From Cryoendolithus antarcticus (lineage: Eukaryota; Ascomycota; Dothideomycetes; Cladosporiales; Cladosporiaceae): a DNA stretch of 64,000 bases. The DNA lies in assembly GCA_002077065.1 (NCBI GenBank), contig NAJO01000002.1, positions 186,001-250,000 on the forward strand, written 5' to 3'. Shown in pieces: positions 1 through 10,627 of the stretch. The first letter of the stretch is position 1, and each line of letters opens with the position of its first letter. The position numbers and the translations under genes are program-made. A model generated the notes under the pieces. The model did no database searches and was not told the DNA's origin. It worked only from the letters and a program-made list of their open reading frames with translations.

Positions 1-2412
1 CCTGAAAATGATTCTCCTCCTCGGAAGGCAGGCATCAAAATCCACAATTCCCTGACGTCCCGCAAAGATAATTTCGTATCCCTCGCGGAGACGGTGAGCT
101 GGTATGCTTGTGGACCGACTGTTTACGACGATGCGCACCTTGGCCACGCGCGAAACTACGTTTCTACGGACATCATACGCAGGATTCTGCAGGACTACTT
201 CAAACTCGACGTTAATTTTGTCATGAACATCACTGATGTGGACGACAAGATCATCATCGCTGCCAGAGAGCAACACGTCCTGGACCAGTGGCTCGCTGGG
301 CGGAGCTCTGTCGACGACGAAGTGCGAAAGAACACCTCGGACGCTTTCGCCTGGTTTGTGGACAAGAGACTCCCGGACCTGCCCAAGCACACCGTCTTCA
401 CAAACTATGTGGACAGCTTCGAGCAGTCATATGGTCACGTGTTGCAAGGCAAATCGACCGCAAATGACGGAACCCCTCCAGGTGACGATGAAGCAAAGGT
501 CAAGCGCTACCACAAGGAAGCTCTTGCTGCAGTGAACGCTCTGGAAGCCGGTGATTCGAACCTCCAAAGCTTCATCGAGGGCGCATCGAGCGTGCTGAAG
601 CCACACCTAGACTCCCTCCACGGCCATCTCATCGATGGGAGTGATCATAACATATTCACGAAACTCACTAAGAAATACGAACAGCGCTACTTCGAGGACA
701 TGGCTTCACTGAATGTCCTACCCCCGGACAAATTGACCAGAGTGACTGAATACGGCCCTCAGATCGTCGACTACGTGAAGAGAATACAGGATAATGGCTT
801 CGCTTACGAGCACGAGGAATTGCCGAAAAAGGTTCCGATAGACGAGGAATCGGTGAACGAGAATCCGGCAAAGGCGAAATCGGTATACTACGACACAGGC
901 AAATGGGTAGCATCAGGAGGTGAGTACGCTCGACTGAAGCCAGCAAGCAAGACCGACAAGGCGGCGCAAGCGGACGGCGAGGGCTCGCTGGCTTCGAAAG
1001 ATTCAACTTTCAAGCGGTCGGCGGCAGACTTTGCGCTCTGGAAAGCTTCAAAGCAGGGCGAGCCGTTTTGGGAATCCCCCTGGGGCAAAGGGAGACCTGG
1101 CTGGCATATTGAGTGCTCGGCAATGGCGTCTGATGTGCTGGGCAAGCAGATTGACATACATTCTGGCGGTGTCGACCTGGCATTTCCACATCACGACAAT
1201 GAGCTGGCTCAGTCGGAGGCGTACTGGTGCGAGCAGGGCCACGTTGACCCGAAGAATCAGTGGGTGAACTACTTCATACACATGGGTCATCTGAGTATAG
1301 AGGGTCAGAAGATGAGCAAATCACTGAAGAACTTCACCACGATCAGAGAGTCACTGGCCACGAAGGAGTTCACCTCGCGGAGACTCCGGATCATCTTCCT
1401 GCAAGGGGCGTGGGGAAGCGGTCTGGAAATCTCGAAGACTGTGAAGGAGACTGCTGCAAAGTGGGAGGAATCGATAGAGAACTTCTTCCTCAACGTGAAC
1501 GATCTCCCAGAGATGAAGGACTTATCTCTGGCATCGAATGGTACCAGCGGAACTGCGTCATCTCTAGATGGAGCTCTTCAGGAAGCAAAGCAGGCATTTA
1601 GGGAGGCCTTACAAGACTCCTTCGACACCCCGACGGCGACGCGAAGCATTGCGGACCTCGTCTCGAAATACAACACCGAGGCGAACTCTGACAGACGTGT
1701 ACCAAATGCCACTTCACTCAGCATAGCCAGATGGGTGACGGAGATGGTGCACATGTTCGGATTGGATGCGACGCGATTACAGCCCGAGCAGATCGGCTGG
1801 TCTGGAAGCACAATCCCTGATGAAGGCAAGCAATTCGTTCAAGCACTTGCGTCGTGGCGAGACACGGTGCGCGCACAGGCGAACGATGCACCCTCCGAGG
1901 CAAAGTGGCCTGTGCTGGACGATCTTCCGGGCGCCCAGAATCCTGATAACGCCTACGCCGCTGCATACGCCGCTTTCAGCCAGAGAGTGAGCAAGTTGAC
2001 GGAAGTCAGCGCAACTAAAGCCGCGTGTCTGCAAGAGAGCGACTACCTCCGCGACACAGTCCTCTGGGACTTAGACATCGGCCTCGAAGATCGCGACGGC
2101 CGGCCCTCACTCGTCCGACCGCTGTCCGCGAGAGCTCGGCGAGAACGTGCGGAGGCTGAAGAGAAAGCCAATGCGAAAGCTACTGCGAAAGCTGCAAAGG
2201 AGAAGGAAGATCAGGAGAAGCTCGAGAAGGGCAAGCTCAGCCCACTTGAGATGTTCAAGACGGACGAGTACTCGGAGTGGGATGCTGATGGGATGCCGAC
2301 GAAGGACAAGGACGGCAAGGAGATCGCGAAGAGCGCGGGTAAGAAGTTGAGGAAGCGGTGGGATGTGCAGAAGAAGGCTCATGAAGCGTGGCTAAAGAGT
2401 CAAGAGGCGTAG
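1..2412 (+). CDS. Cysteinyl-tRNA synthetase (5' end cut by the window edge)
   Basis: Class I aminoacyl-tRNA synthetase that charges tRNA-Cys in the cytosol and perhaps mitochondria. The frame is open from base 1, so the start codon lies just outside the window; the GTG at 94 is internal. The visible part is 803 residues, near the size of yeast CysRS. The catalytic entry sequence CGPTVYDDAHLGH (nt about 109-147) holds the first zinc-binding Cys and the HIGH-like HLGH. GGVDLAFPHHDNE lies near nt 1170-1205 and KMSKS lies near nt 1309-1323. The C-terminus (nt about 2130-2250) is rich in Ala, Lys and Glu and probably a charged helix. An intergenic stretch with a TATA-like box separates it from the SDR gene downstream. 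Identity is very secure; only the first few residues are missing. Confidence 0.97.
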   Translation, partial: PENDSPPRKAGIKIHNSLTSRKDNFVSLAETVSWYACGPTVYDDAHLGHARNYVSTDIIRRILQDYFKLDVNFVMNITDVDDKIIIAAREQHVLDQWLAGRSSVDDEVRKNTSDAFAWFVDKRLPDLPKHTVFTNYVDSFEQSYGHVLQGKSTANDGTPPGDDEAKVKRYHKEALAAVNALEAGDSNLQSFIEGASSVLKPHLDSLHGHLIDGSDHNIFTKLTKKYEQRYFEDMASLNVLPPDKLTRVTEYGPQIVDYVKRIQDNGFAYEHEELPKKVPIDEESVNENPAKAKSVYYDTGKWVASGGEYARLKPASKTDKAAQADGEGSLASKDSTFKRSAADFALWKASKQGEPFWESPWGKGRPGWHIECSAMASDVLGKQIDIHSGGVDLAFPHHDNELAQSEAYWCEQGHVDPKNQWVNYFIHMGHLSIEGQKMSKSLKNFTTIRESLATKEFTSRRLRIIFLQGAWGSGLEISKTVKETAAKWEESIENFFLNVNDLPEMKDLSLASNGTSGTASSLDGALQEAKQAFREALQDSFDTPTATRSIADLVSKYNTEANSDRRVPNATSLSIARWVTEMVHMFGLDATRLQPEQIGWSGSTIPDEGKQFVQALASWRDTVRAQANDAPSEAKWPVLDDLPGAQNPDNAYAAAYAAFSQRVSKLTEVSATKAACLQESDYLRDTVLWDLDIGLEDRDGRPSLVRPLSARARRERAEAEEKANAKATAKAAKEKEDQEKLEKGKLSPLEMFKTDEYSEWDADGMPTKDKDGKEIAKSAGKKLRKRWDVQKKAHEAWLKSQEA

Positions 2413-2861
2413 TGTAGACCCCGTCGCAACGGTACATGTATGCAAGCATGGTTAGATGCACTTGCAGCGCAATGCTCGTGCCTGACCTTTGCAAGCGCAC
2501 TCTAGATCATAACGATTCCACGTCAGAGTAGTGCCAGCATCGCAAGCCGCGCACACGTCTGCTACCGTCCACACGGAACGTGATTCCTCCGCCCAATGGA
2601 AGGCTTGGCGCGTTGGCTTCCCAATCCGACTACAACTGCGACGCGTTTCCCGCCACGTTGCAGGCCATGACAACGCGACGTAATATATCATGTGCTTATG
2701 ACAATTGGTATGTGACCGCGAGTACGGTCGTGAAAGGTATATAGTACAACGAGGCCAAGTCCATCAACTTCAATTATTTCATCACTCTTCTCGCGGCAGC
2801 CTTCAGCTAAGGTATTGGCACACTTGCTCAAGCAACACTCCCTAGCAGCGATATCAGCACG
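2413..2861. other. Intergenic: CysRS 3' region and SDR promoter
   Basis: No coding potential seen in this 449 bp stretch. It holds the CysRS 3' end and the promoter of the downstream SDR gene, including a TATA-like box. Confidence 0.6.
2738..2743 (+). promoter_or_regulatory. TATA-like box upstream of the SDR gene
   Basis: TATATA about 120 bp upstream of the ATG at 2862, a plausible core-promoter distance for a fungal gene. Seen in sequence only. Confidence 0.35.
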
Positions 2862-4116
2862 ATGGTCTCCCTCTCCTCCGCCATCTCATCGAACAAAGCA
2901 TCCCTTGCCTCGCGGACTCGCCCTCTCATCGTCGTGTAAGCACCCTATACTCATCGCAGCAAATGTCAGTCTGAACCTCCCGCCCGCAGCATCGCTGGCG
3001 CAACATCAGGCATCGGCCGCGCCACCCTCCTCTCCCTCTGCCGCACACATGGCTCTACCGGACCAGGCCTCCGTGCCTACATACCTGCCCGCTCGAAAGC
3101 GAAGGCCGATGCCTTGATTAAAGAGTGTCGTGCCTCATGCCCCCAAGGGGACTTTCGGTCCGTAGAGGTCAAGGATCTCTCGCTGCTGCGGGACGTAGAC
3201 GCCGCTTGCCAGACGATCGTGAGATCAGAGCGAGAACTAGCGGGCGAGGAGGCGAAGCTAGATGCTCTGATCATGACGCAAGGCGCCGTTGACTTTGGCG
3301 GGCGGAAAGGTGTGGCGCTTCTTCCAGTATTGTCCCCGGGTCATATAGAGCAGTCTTGCTGACACGCACTATGCAGAAACGTCCGAAGGTCTCGATACCT
3401 CGCAATCCCTCCTCCTCCTCTCCCGCCTCCGCTTCATTGACTCCCTTTCCTCGCTCTTCCCAGCTGCTGCCTCTGCATCGACGCCAACACGCATCATCTC
3501 AGTTTACGCCGCTGGCTACGAGTCCTCTGGTACTTTCTTCCCCCAAGACCTCAGCTTGCGGCAACCAGGCCATTACTCCTTCGCCAACTGCCGCGCAAGC
3601 GTAGTATTCATGAAGACGCTGATCTTCGAGCACTTGGCGCAAAAGCAGTACGAAGGCAGGGTGAGTTGTGTGCACGTCGATCCTGGTATCGTGATTACGC
3701 CGAGTTATACGTCGAATACGAATCGTAGGTCTCCCTTCGTACACGACGTCGAACCGCGTTATGTAGTGTGCTGACGGGTGATGCTAGCATGGTGGTTCAA
3801 AATCGCCTACTTCTTCGCAGCGCCAATTCTCAAGATCTTCCTCGCGACTTCAGAAGAGGAGATCGGCCACCGGATCGTGTTTCTGGCGACTTCAGGGCGG
3901 TATGCTGCGAAAGGCCACACGAACGAGGGAGAGGTTGCGAAAGGGACCGATGGAGCGAGAGGGAGTGGTGCTTATGCTGCGAGAAACAACGGCGAGGTGT
4001 TCGATGTGAAGAGACATTACGAGAAGCTGAAGTGGGAAGGGTTTGGAGACAAAGTCGTGGAGTATACTGACAAAGTGCTGAGGGAGATTGGAGATGGGAG
4101 GAAGTTCACTGAGTGA
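2862..4116 (+). CDS. Atypical short-chain dehydrogenase/reductase (SDR), four exons
   Basis: Exons 2862-2935, 2990-3309, 3377-3724 and 3788-4116 join in frame to 356 residues; introns are 54, 67 and 63 bp. The first intron falls just before the dinucleotide-binding motif, giving VVIAGATSGIGRATL, a Rossmann TGxxxGIG-type site near the N-terminus. The NAG-like position reads MTQGA. The usual YxxxK catalytic pair is not present: the matching region reads YSFANCR, so the lysine is missing. The segment CVHVDPGIV follows, as in SDRs with a PG motif. This resembles a fungal SDR group of unknown substrate found in and outside secondary-metabolite clusters. The function is an NAD(P)-binding oxidoreductase fold; activity is uncertain. 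It is convergent with the GluRS gene, 136 bp apart. Confidence 0.82.
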
Positions 4117-4252
4117 GATTTACAGCGAAGTTGTACGATGTTTGAACGCAGCCAGCCTCAGATGCTCTCCAAGGTGCCATACAGTACCAAACTACTATCG
4201 CAGCTGGTCGTGTCGGACCATTTGCTGAGTTTTATCGATTCGGAGAAACACT

Positions 4253-6118
4253 CTACTTTCCCCCCTTACCAGTGGGTATCTGGAACGCCACTACGCCGTC
4301 CTTCCCTGTCTTATCAATGCGGAAGTAGCCTTTGCGGTCGAATTGTACGATATCGTCCTCCTTCAGGTTCGCCACGTTACAATCCGCGATTGCCTCGGTC
4401 CTGGTCTCCGTGACTTCGTTGAGACAATCCTCCAGAACATCGTCCTCTTCCAACTTATCCTTCGTAATGAGGTAGTCAAAGTCATACAGCGTGACTTTCA
4501 CGAGGTGTTGATCCGTGGAGAGCCAGGTGACTTTCTTTGAGGTCTTCTTCACGTCGCCTTCGAGGTGGAGTTCCAGATCGAGACTCTCGACCTGATCATC
4601 TGAGCTCTTCGAGATCTTCCGCACGTACGCGTTTCCCCAATTCATCAGCGTAATCTCCTCGTCTTGCGCGAAAGACGCCGCGTCAGCTTGATCGAGGATC
4701 ACGCTCTTGGAGAAGACGACTTTTTTCTTGCCTAGCTCAGCGTTCTTGGCATGCACTTCCCTCTGCTCCTCTTTGACGCCCTCGACCCCAGACACGGTGC
4801 ATTGAACTCTCTTATCGGCGACCACAGCCGTGTACCTCGGTGCTACAGGATCGATGTATTTCTTGTTCGTCGCCCAGAAGCTTGCCCAGTCCTGTAGCGT
4901 GATGTTCTTGCTCGGCCCTTGCTTCAGGATGAATTCCTGTAGTGCTGGCACGGTCATGCCTCGTCGCCTCACGCCACGGACAGTAGGCATGCGCGGGTCA
5001 TCCCAACCCCATACTTTACCCGAATCAACGAGCTTTGTCAGCTTTCGCTTCGAGAGGAAGGTCTTGATGAAGTCCATCCGGCTGAAATTCCAGTTGTGAA
5101 CTTTCCTCAACCCTAGCGTAAGAAGGAACCACTGATATTGCTCGTTCGCATCATTGTACTCCGTCGTCCTCAAGGCGTGCGTAATGCCCTCATGAGCATC
5201 CACGATCGGGCAGGCGAAGTCATAAGTCGGGTACATTTTGAACTTCTCTCCAGTCCTGTGATGGGCCGTGGGATTGCAGCGATAGATGACTGGATCTCGC
5301 ATTCGTCCATTGTCACTCGCCATGCTGATCTTCGCGCGAATATACCACTTCGTGCCCTCCTCGCTGCCTTTCTCCATCTCCTTGAACTTCGCCAGCGACG
5401 TCTCGGCATCAGCGTTGCGGTGCTTCGACTCTACTCTGTCCATCCGCTCCGCCCGCAGTTGCTCCTGTGACGTATCGTCCGCGTACGCCTTCCCAGCCTT
5501 GATAAGTTCGATGCACTTGTCCCGCAGCAAGTCGAAGTAGTTGGAGGTATATGTGACTTCGTCGGGCTTGATAGCCATGAGCTCCAGATCTTTCACAATA
5601 CTATCCTGAAACTCCTCCTTCTCTTTATCCGGATTCGTGTCGTCGAATCGTAGGATCATCTTCCCGCCGGGATACTTCTTGTGCGCGAAGTAATCGTTCA
5701 GTAGGGCAGCCTTCATATGTCCCACGTGCAGATAGCCCGAAGGCTCTGGAGGGAAGCGTGTGATGATTCTCTGATCTGTGTCTGGCAGATTGATATCATA
5801 GCTTCCCCCCTCATCCTTCGCAGCAGCTCCACTCTCCTTCGACGACTCCTTCCCCCGTACAGGTATATCGAGCGAAGGATGTGCGGTTTGTTCAATAAAA
5901 TTGAACCAACGAGCGAGGTTCGGCACCACTTTGCTCCCTTGTTTGATCAGTCCCACGGCAATTTTGTGCTTCCTCACAGCCTTCCACAGCTCGACATCAT
6001 CCTCTGTCTGCGTGTAGCCCTTGATATATGTACGCAGGGTAAGGTAAGAGTCCAGATCATGGATTGGTGCGGCTTCCGGCTTAGGAGCCGTGATGGCAGG
6101 CAGGAATCTCTCGGCCAT
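4253..6118 (-). CDS. Glutamyl-tRNA synthetase, cytosolic
   Basis: Charges tRNA-Glu in the cytosol. Single exon, 621 residues from the ATG at 6118; the in-frame triplet at 6124 is TTG, so 6118 is the first ATG. The N-terminus (about 1-115) is a short GST-like region with LWKAVRKHK and PNLARWFNFIE, the part that in yeast binds the Arc1 cofactor. The class I catalytic core begins at RFPPEPSGYLHVGH, with HVGH at 131-134, and the KMSKS-equivalent LSKRK is at 355-359. The anticodon-binding beta-barrel domain fills the C-terminus and ends in a Gly/Lys tail. It is shorter than yeast Gus1 (about 708), mostly because of a shorter N-terminal domain. Very secure. Confidence 0.96.
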   Translation of the reverse strand: MAERFLPAITAPKPEAAPIHDLDSYLTLRTYIKGYTQTEDDVELWKAVRKHKIAVGLIKQGSKVVPNLARWFNFIEQTAHPSLDIPVRGKESSKESGAAAKDEGGSYDINLPDTDQRIITRFPPEPSGYLHVGHMKAALLNDYFAHKKYPGGKMILRFDDTNPDKEKEEFQDSIVKDLELMAIKPDEVTYTSNYFDLLRDKCIELIKAGKAYADDTSQEQLRAERMDRVESKHRNADAETSLAKFKEMEKGSEEGTKWYIRAKISMASDNGRMRDPVIYRCNPTAHHRTGEKFKMYPTYDFACPIVDAHEGITHALRTTEYNDANEQYQWFLLTLGLRKVHNWNFSRMDFIKTFLSKRKLTKLVDSGKVWGWDDPRMPTVRGVRRRGMTVPALQEFILKQGPSKNITLQDWASFWATNKKYIDPVAPRYTAVVADKRVQCTVSGVEGVKEEQREVHAKNAELGKKKVVFSKSVILDQADAASFAQDEEITLMNWGNAYVRKISKSSDDQVESLDLELHLEGDVKKTSKKVTWLSTDQHLVKVTLYDFDYLITKDKLEEDDVLEDCLNEVTETRTEAIADCNVANLKEDDIVQFDRKGYFRIDKTGKDGVVAFQIPTGKGGK

Positions 6119-6644
6119 GATCAAGAACCGCCTATGCTACTGTATGTCGAGTCGTAGTAGGATAAAGTCAATAGAGATGAGCAGGAGAGTGGCCCTTTCC
6201 GTTCCACGCGATATGTGTGACTGTAATATTTGACTCCACTAAAATTTTGGTGGGGCTGAAGACACCATCAAGGTGCTGCTCCAGACTAACACCCTCAGCC
6301 TCTCCAAAAATCTGAGTACTCTACTCTGCGTACTACAAGTGCATCTGTGATGGTGGATCTATCATGCAGTGTCACTGAGACAGTGTATCTAGATATGACA
6401 GTGGTGGTCTCTTTAGACTTCCATTCTCATATACATCGTGATCTCGCTATGACAGCACAGGCGAACCCGGACTTTTGGAAAGACGGTGGGTTTATATGCA
6501 CAATGCTAAAATCGTGGCGCTGTGTCGATGCCCGGTTTGTGCTCTTCGAATTCAAAAGGCATAGATGGCCAACGCTTCCACCAGCTCAAACGCGCCGTCA
6601 AATGCTTCCTCCGCCTAACGCCATGCTTCCCTCAATGCACCGGC
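6119..6644. other. Intergenic: MTHFR 3' region and GluRS promoter
   Basis: About 525 bp between the 3' end of the MTHFR gene and the start of the GluRS gene (both minus strand). Only short chance ORFs; no repeat or RNA gene recognised. Confidence 0.5.
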
Positions 6645-8690
6645 CTATGCTTTCACAAGCGTCTCCCATAATGCCTCCGGCTCCAAATACCCATGATGTA
6701 TAATATTCACCAACCAATACTCCTTGCGTACCTGATCCAAGACCTTGGAGCTCGGACTCCCCTTCCCGTAAACGCCCCTCCACTCGCCCCAGATCCCAAA
6801 AGCCTCCTCGCACCAAGCCCTGAAACTGACGCCCTCAATGATAGTAGGCGTCACGATCTCCTTGCCCGTGAAGCATCCCCATGTCACCGGGTTGACGCTC
6901 TCTTCGTCACTCGCAGCAGAGTCTCCTGCGGCATTGCTGGCGAAGTACGTGATCTGCGGATCTTCGTCTAGTACTGGTTGCAGCCGCTTCCAGTCTTGAG
7001 CGGGCAGAAAGAATTCCACGAAGGGCTTTTGAAAGACGAAGCCGTTGCGAGGTCCCCAGCCAAAGATCGGATCTGTCGATCGCACGCCATTGACAGCAGG
7101 CTGCGAGGCGACTGTCCACCAGCCTTTCTGCACGAGAGCCAGGAGTTGCGACTTTATTGTCAACGTCTCTGGGCTCAGGCCCTCTTCGCTCCAGGGCACA
7201 GCGTCGACTTCGCCTTCCAGATGCCGCCTGAAGATCTCGCTCAGATCTGCTGTTGAGCTCGGGTGTCCCCATAGTCGCGTCGCCTCCGCAATACTGACAT
7301 GCAGGCTTACACCGTACCCATCTATCTCTCCATAGGCTGGTGATCTCGCGTCACCCCATCGGCCGTTCGGGAAATCATCCCAAGTTGCCTCGCGGCCCAG
7401 CGCGCCTTCACCTTCCGAGATAGCGAGAGTATTTGCGCGGGAGTTGATCTTATCGCGCGGCACGCCGGCCTCATCCTCAGGCGCTTCGAAAGCGGAGGTT
7501 CGCGTTGAACTTGTGCTTGAAGCGCGAGTGCGAGAGACAACGACGCGATTTCGAGGACCGGAGTTGGCTGTGGAGGATTCGCGGCGGGTGCGAGTGCCAT
7601 GTCCGTTTGTTGGAGCCGAAGCGCTTGACTCGTGCTCTGCGATGGCGTCTTCGGGTGACGTGAAGCCGTTCTTCTCGATGATCGTGGGTGTATAGGGTGG
7701 TATGAGACTGCTCCGTTCGAGTATGTGCGCTACTGCCTTCTCCAAGTTGAGTGTGTAGAAATGGAATCCTCGTGGTCTCACGTCCGGTCGAGCCTTGATC
7801 TTGTCCACGAACTCACTCAACACATCTACACCAACACGTTTCACCGCTTCGTCATCCGACTTCACTGCTTCGAATCTTTTGAGTACGTTTGGCGGTATCT
7901 TGGCATGGCTCAACTTTGTCGTCCGTCTCAGTATCTGATAGCTTTGCACTGGCATCAACCCGGGTATTATCGGTATCTCCTTAAAGATGCCGCTGTCATG
8001 CTCCCTCAGAGTCGTCTCATATGCCAGGAATGCGTCCACATCATAAAATAGCTGCGTCATGATGAAGTCCGCCCCGGCGCTCGTCTTCTCTACCAGGTAT
8101 GGTAGATCCAGCCCAACACCCTGATGCTCAGGATGACTCGTATCCGCATGACCCTCTGGATAGCCTGCTACACCTACGCAAAAGTAGTCACCATACGTCT
8201 TCTTGATGTACTTAACCAAGTCGACGGCCCACGTGAACTCCACATTACTATCGTCCTCGTCCTCACCGACTGCCGCGCCCTCAGCTCGGTACTCATCACT
8301 CCTCGGTGGATCGCCTCTCAGCGCCAGGATATTCCTCACACCCAGCACCTTCGCCTGCTCTAGTGCCTCATCGATCAGTTTCCTCGACATGTTCGTACAC
8401 GTCAAATGCAGGCATGTCGTCAAGCCCAATGATCTCTGAGTCAACTCGGCCAACGCCAAAGACTTCGCCGATGTGCTTCCTCCAGCTCCCCACGTGACAT
8501 TAACGAAGAGTGGCCGCAGCGAGTGCGCCATACGCGCCAGTCGGGCATGGAGATTTGAGAAGCCCTGGGAGGTCTTGGGCGGGAAGAATTCGAGGGAGAA
8601 GTACGTCGCATCGCGGGGGAGGGCGGCGAGCTTGGTGGTGATGCGGTCGTCAGCCATTGTCGAGGGCGCTGTAGGGTTTGGACGGGACAT
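6645..8690 (-). CDS. Methylenetetrahydrofolate reductase, MET12 type
   Basis: Reduces 5,10-methylenetetrahydrofolate to 5-methyltetrahydrofolate for methionine synthesis. Single exon, 681 residues. The N-terminal TIM-barrel domain (about residues 20-340) shows SLEFFPPKT, VTWGAGGST, HLTCTNMS, ILALRGDPP and GFHFYTLNLEKA. A low-complexity Ser/Thr/Arg linker (about 350-410) leads to the C-terminal regulatory domain, with WDDFPNGRWGD and FGWGPRNGFVFQK. The sequence is closer to yeast Met12 than Met13 (SPAYGEIDGYG is Met12-like). A second in-frame ATG at 8657 (MADDR) could be the real start. It is divergent from the NADH pyrophosphatase gene, with about 330 bp shared. Confidence 0.95.
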   Translation of the reverse strand: MSRPNPTAPSTMADDRITTKLAALPRDATYFSLEFFPPKTSQGFSNLHARLARMAHSLRPLFVNVTWGAGGSTSAKSLALAELTQRSLGLTTCLHLTCTNMSRKLIDEALEQAKVLGVRNILALRGDPPRSDEYRAEGAAVGEDEDDSNVEFTWAVDLVKYIKKTYGDYFCVGVAGYPEGHADTSHPEHQGVGLDLPYLVEKTSAGADFIMTQLFYDVDAFLAYETTLREHDSGIFKEIPIIPGLMPVQSYQILRRTTKLSHAKIPPNVLKRFEAVKSDDEAVKRVGVDVLSEFVDKIKARPDVRPRGFHFYTLNLEKAVAHILERSSLIPPYTPTIIEKNGFTSPEDAIAEHESSASAPTNGHGTRTRRESSTANSGPRNRVVVSRTRASSTSSTRTSAFEAPEDEAGVPRDKINSRANTLAISEGEGALGREATWDDFPNGRWGDARSPAYGEIDGYGVSLHVSIAEATRLWGHPSSTADLSEIFRRHLEGEVDAVPWSEEGLSPETLTIKSQLLALVQKGWWTVASQPAVNGVRSTDPIFGWGPRNGFVFQKPFVEFFLPAQDWKRLQPVLDEDPQITYFASNAAGDSAASDEESVNPVTWGCFTGKEIVTPTIIEGVSFRAWCEEAFGIWGEWRGVYGKGSPSSKVLDQVRKEYWLVNIIHHGYLEPEALWETLVKA

Positions 8691-9020
8691 CGTGTATAGT
8701 TGGTGGCAGAGTAATAGTCATGTCCAGAGATTGAACTTTGATCTGTCGCCCTCGTGCTCGCGTGGTCTCGGTAGTTGAGAATAGAGTGGCGGAAGAGAGG
8801 GGGTAGATCCGACGCCAGCGGAGAGCGATAAGGCTTATTTCCGCGGCTACATCATCGTTCCTGCCCCGCCATGATGGAGCGAGTGCCGGGTATCTGGAGG
8901 GCATTGATTGAGATCTACTTACTGATCGGGCATGGAGGCGATGTTCTCTTCGGACATACATTTGCCAATGTCATAATTCCTGTCTCGTGAGTAGTATTAA
9001 CACTTCTCCCATACTTCCCA
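8691..9020. other. Shared promoter region, MTHFR / NADH pyrophosphatase
   Basis: A 330 bp divergent intergenic region. It must contain both promoters; no distinct motif stood out by eye. Confidence 0.5.
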
Positions 9021-10311
9021 ATGCCTCACCCACAGCCCTCACTCCCCGCCCCTGCGCACCCGGACGTGGACAGCATGCTCAGTCGGAAGTTTGGTCGCGA
9101 AGTCGCCAACTACTTCTCTGGCTCGCCATTGAATCGACTCGGTTTCCTCCGATCAGAGCACTCGTTCTTGTCGCAAGCACTCAACCACCCAACCACATCA
9201 TTCTTGCTGTGCAACGAGCTCCAACCTCTCGTTCAGTCGAAAGAGGCAAAGCGAATTCAATGGGTGAAGTACGATGACATCAAAGATGTCGTCGGCGAAG
9301 ACCCGTTCGCGAAGGATGAGGAGACTGTGTTGAAAGAGTTTGATAGTGAGAAAACGTCAGCGCAGTTAGTGTTCCTCGGAGTGGAGGAGAATGCAAAAGG
9401 CGGGCTGGAGTACCAAGGCAAGAACCTGTACAAGGGTGCACCATTCTTTGCAGTCGATGTCACGCCCCGAGGCGAAGGGAAGGTCAAGGATGCATGCACA
9501 GCTTTGATCAAGAAGTTGGAGGAGCAAGGCATGGGCTTTGGGAAGGGCAGGATTATGGAGCTAGAAGCCGGCGATGGTGAGGAGATCTTATTCCACACCG
9601 CCCGAACATGACTGACAACAGCGCCCAGCCGCCATCTACGCTGAAGCCCGCCAGATGCTTGACTGGAACGCCCGTAACCCCTTCTGCGCGCAATGCGGCC
9701 AACCAACGCTCTCCGTAAACGGCGGCTTCAAACGCGCATGTCCACCTCAAGACGTCGCCACGCCCGCCTCTGGTGCCAGGAAGCCCTGCGCAACGCGGAA
9801 AGGCGTCTCGAACTTATCGTTCCCACGCACAGATCCTACGGTTATCATGGCGATTGTCAATCATGCTGGAACGCACTTGCTACTTGGGCGGAGTAAGCGC
9901 TTCCCACCAGCTTGGTACAGCACGTTGGCCGGCTTTGCAGAGCCAGCGGAGAGTATCGAGGAAGCAGTGAGGAGAGAGGTGTACGAGGAGGCTGGGGTGT
10001 TGGTCGGCAGAGTGGTCATTCACAGCACGCAGCCTTGGCCTTACCCTGCAAACCTGATGATCGGCGCTATTGGTCAGAGTGTGCCTGATGGCGAGAAGAT
10101 CGATCTGGGCAACGATCCGGAACTTGAGGACGCGAGGTGGTGTCCGTTCGACGAGGTCCGGGAGGCGCTGAAGATCGGCGTCAGTGGATTGGGGGATCCT
10201 GCGCCACCTGAGTACAAGGGGGGTTTGAGATTACCGCCAGAGACGGCGATTGCGAATCAGTTGATGACTAGTGTTGTCAATGGGTTTGTGGGCGTCGAAG
10301 CGAAGATGTAG
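9021..10311 (+). CDS. NPY1: NADH pyrophosphatase (Nudix, NPY1/NUDT12 type)
   Basis: Hydrolyses NADH and related dinucleotides to NMNH and AMP. Exons 9021-9576 and 9629-10311 (52 bp intron) give 412 residues, close to yeast Npy1 (384). After the N-terminal domain the splice joins to DAAIYAEARQMLDW, followed by the zinc-ribbon half CAQCGQPT and a second Cys in KRACP. The Nudix box is complete: GFAEPAESIEEAV then RREVYEEAGV, matching GX5EX7REVXEEXGV. The last three residues are AKM, which fits a loose PTS1 pattern, and yeast Npy1 is peroxisomal. Identity secure; the intron is supported by frame and motif continuity. Confidence 0.94.
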
Positions 10312-10627
10312 AAAGGGGTTGACTAGGCTTTGTAGATAGAAGACATATACAGAGATGTGTACAGGCCGCCAGTCCGATCTTGATGCAACTTTGACGCCTT
10401 TCGCTTGCGGTCAGAAACTCACACGAGAGAATCATAGTATAATTCGACCAATGTAAGACTTGATGTATGCCATGGCCTGCTAGAAAACAAGGCCTTCACG
10501 GCTTCACGCCTGAGGCCACATACCCCGCTTAGTCAGTCACTGCGATCGCACCTCCCAACCCACCTCGTCGGAGCTACCTTTACATCTCTTCAACATTTAC
10601 TCACCTTCTACACCGCACACCGCAATC
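10312..10627. other. Intergenic: NPY1 3' region and YJU2 promoter
   Basis: A 316 bp stretch between two plus-strand genes. Pyrimidine-rich leader sequence precedes the ATG at 10628; nothing else recognised. Confidence 0.5.
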
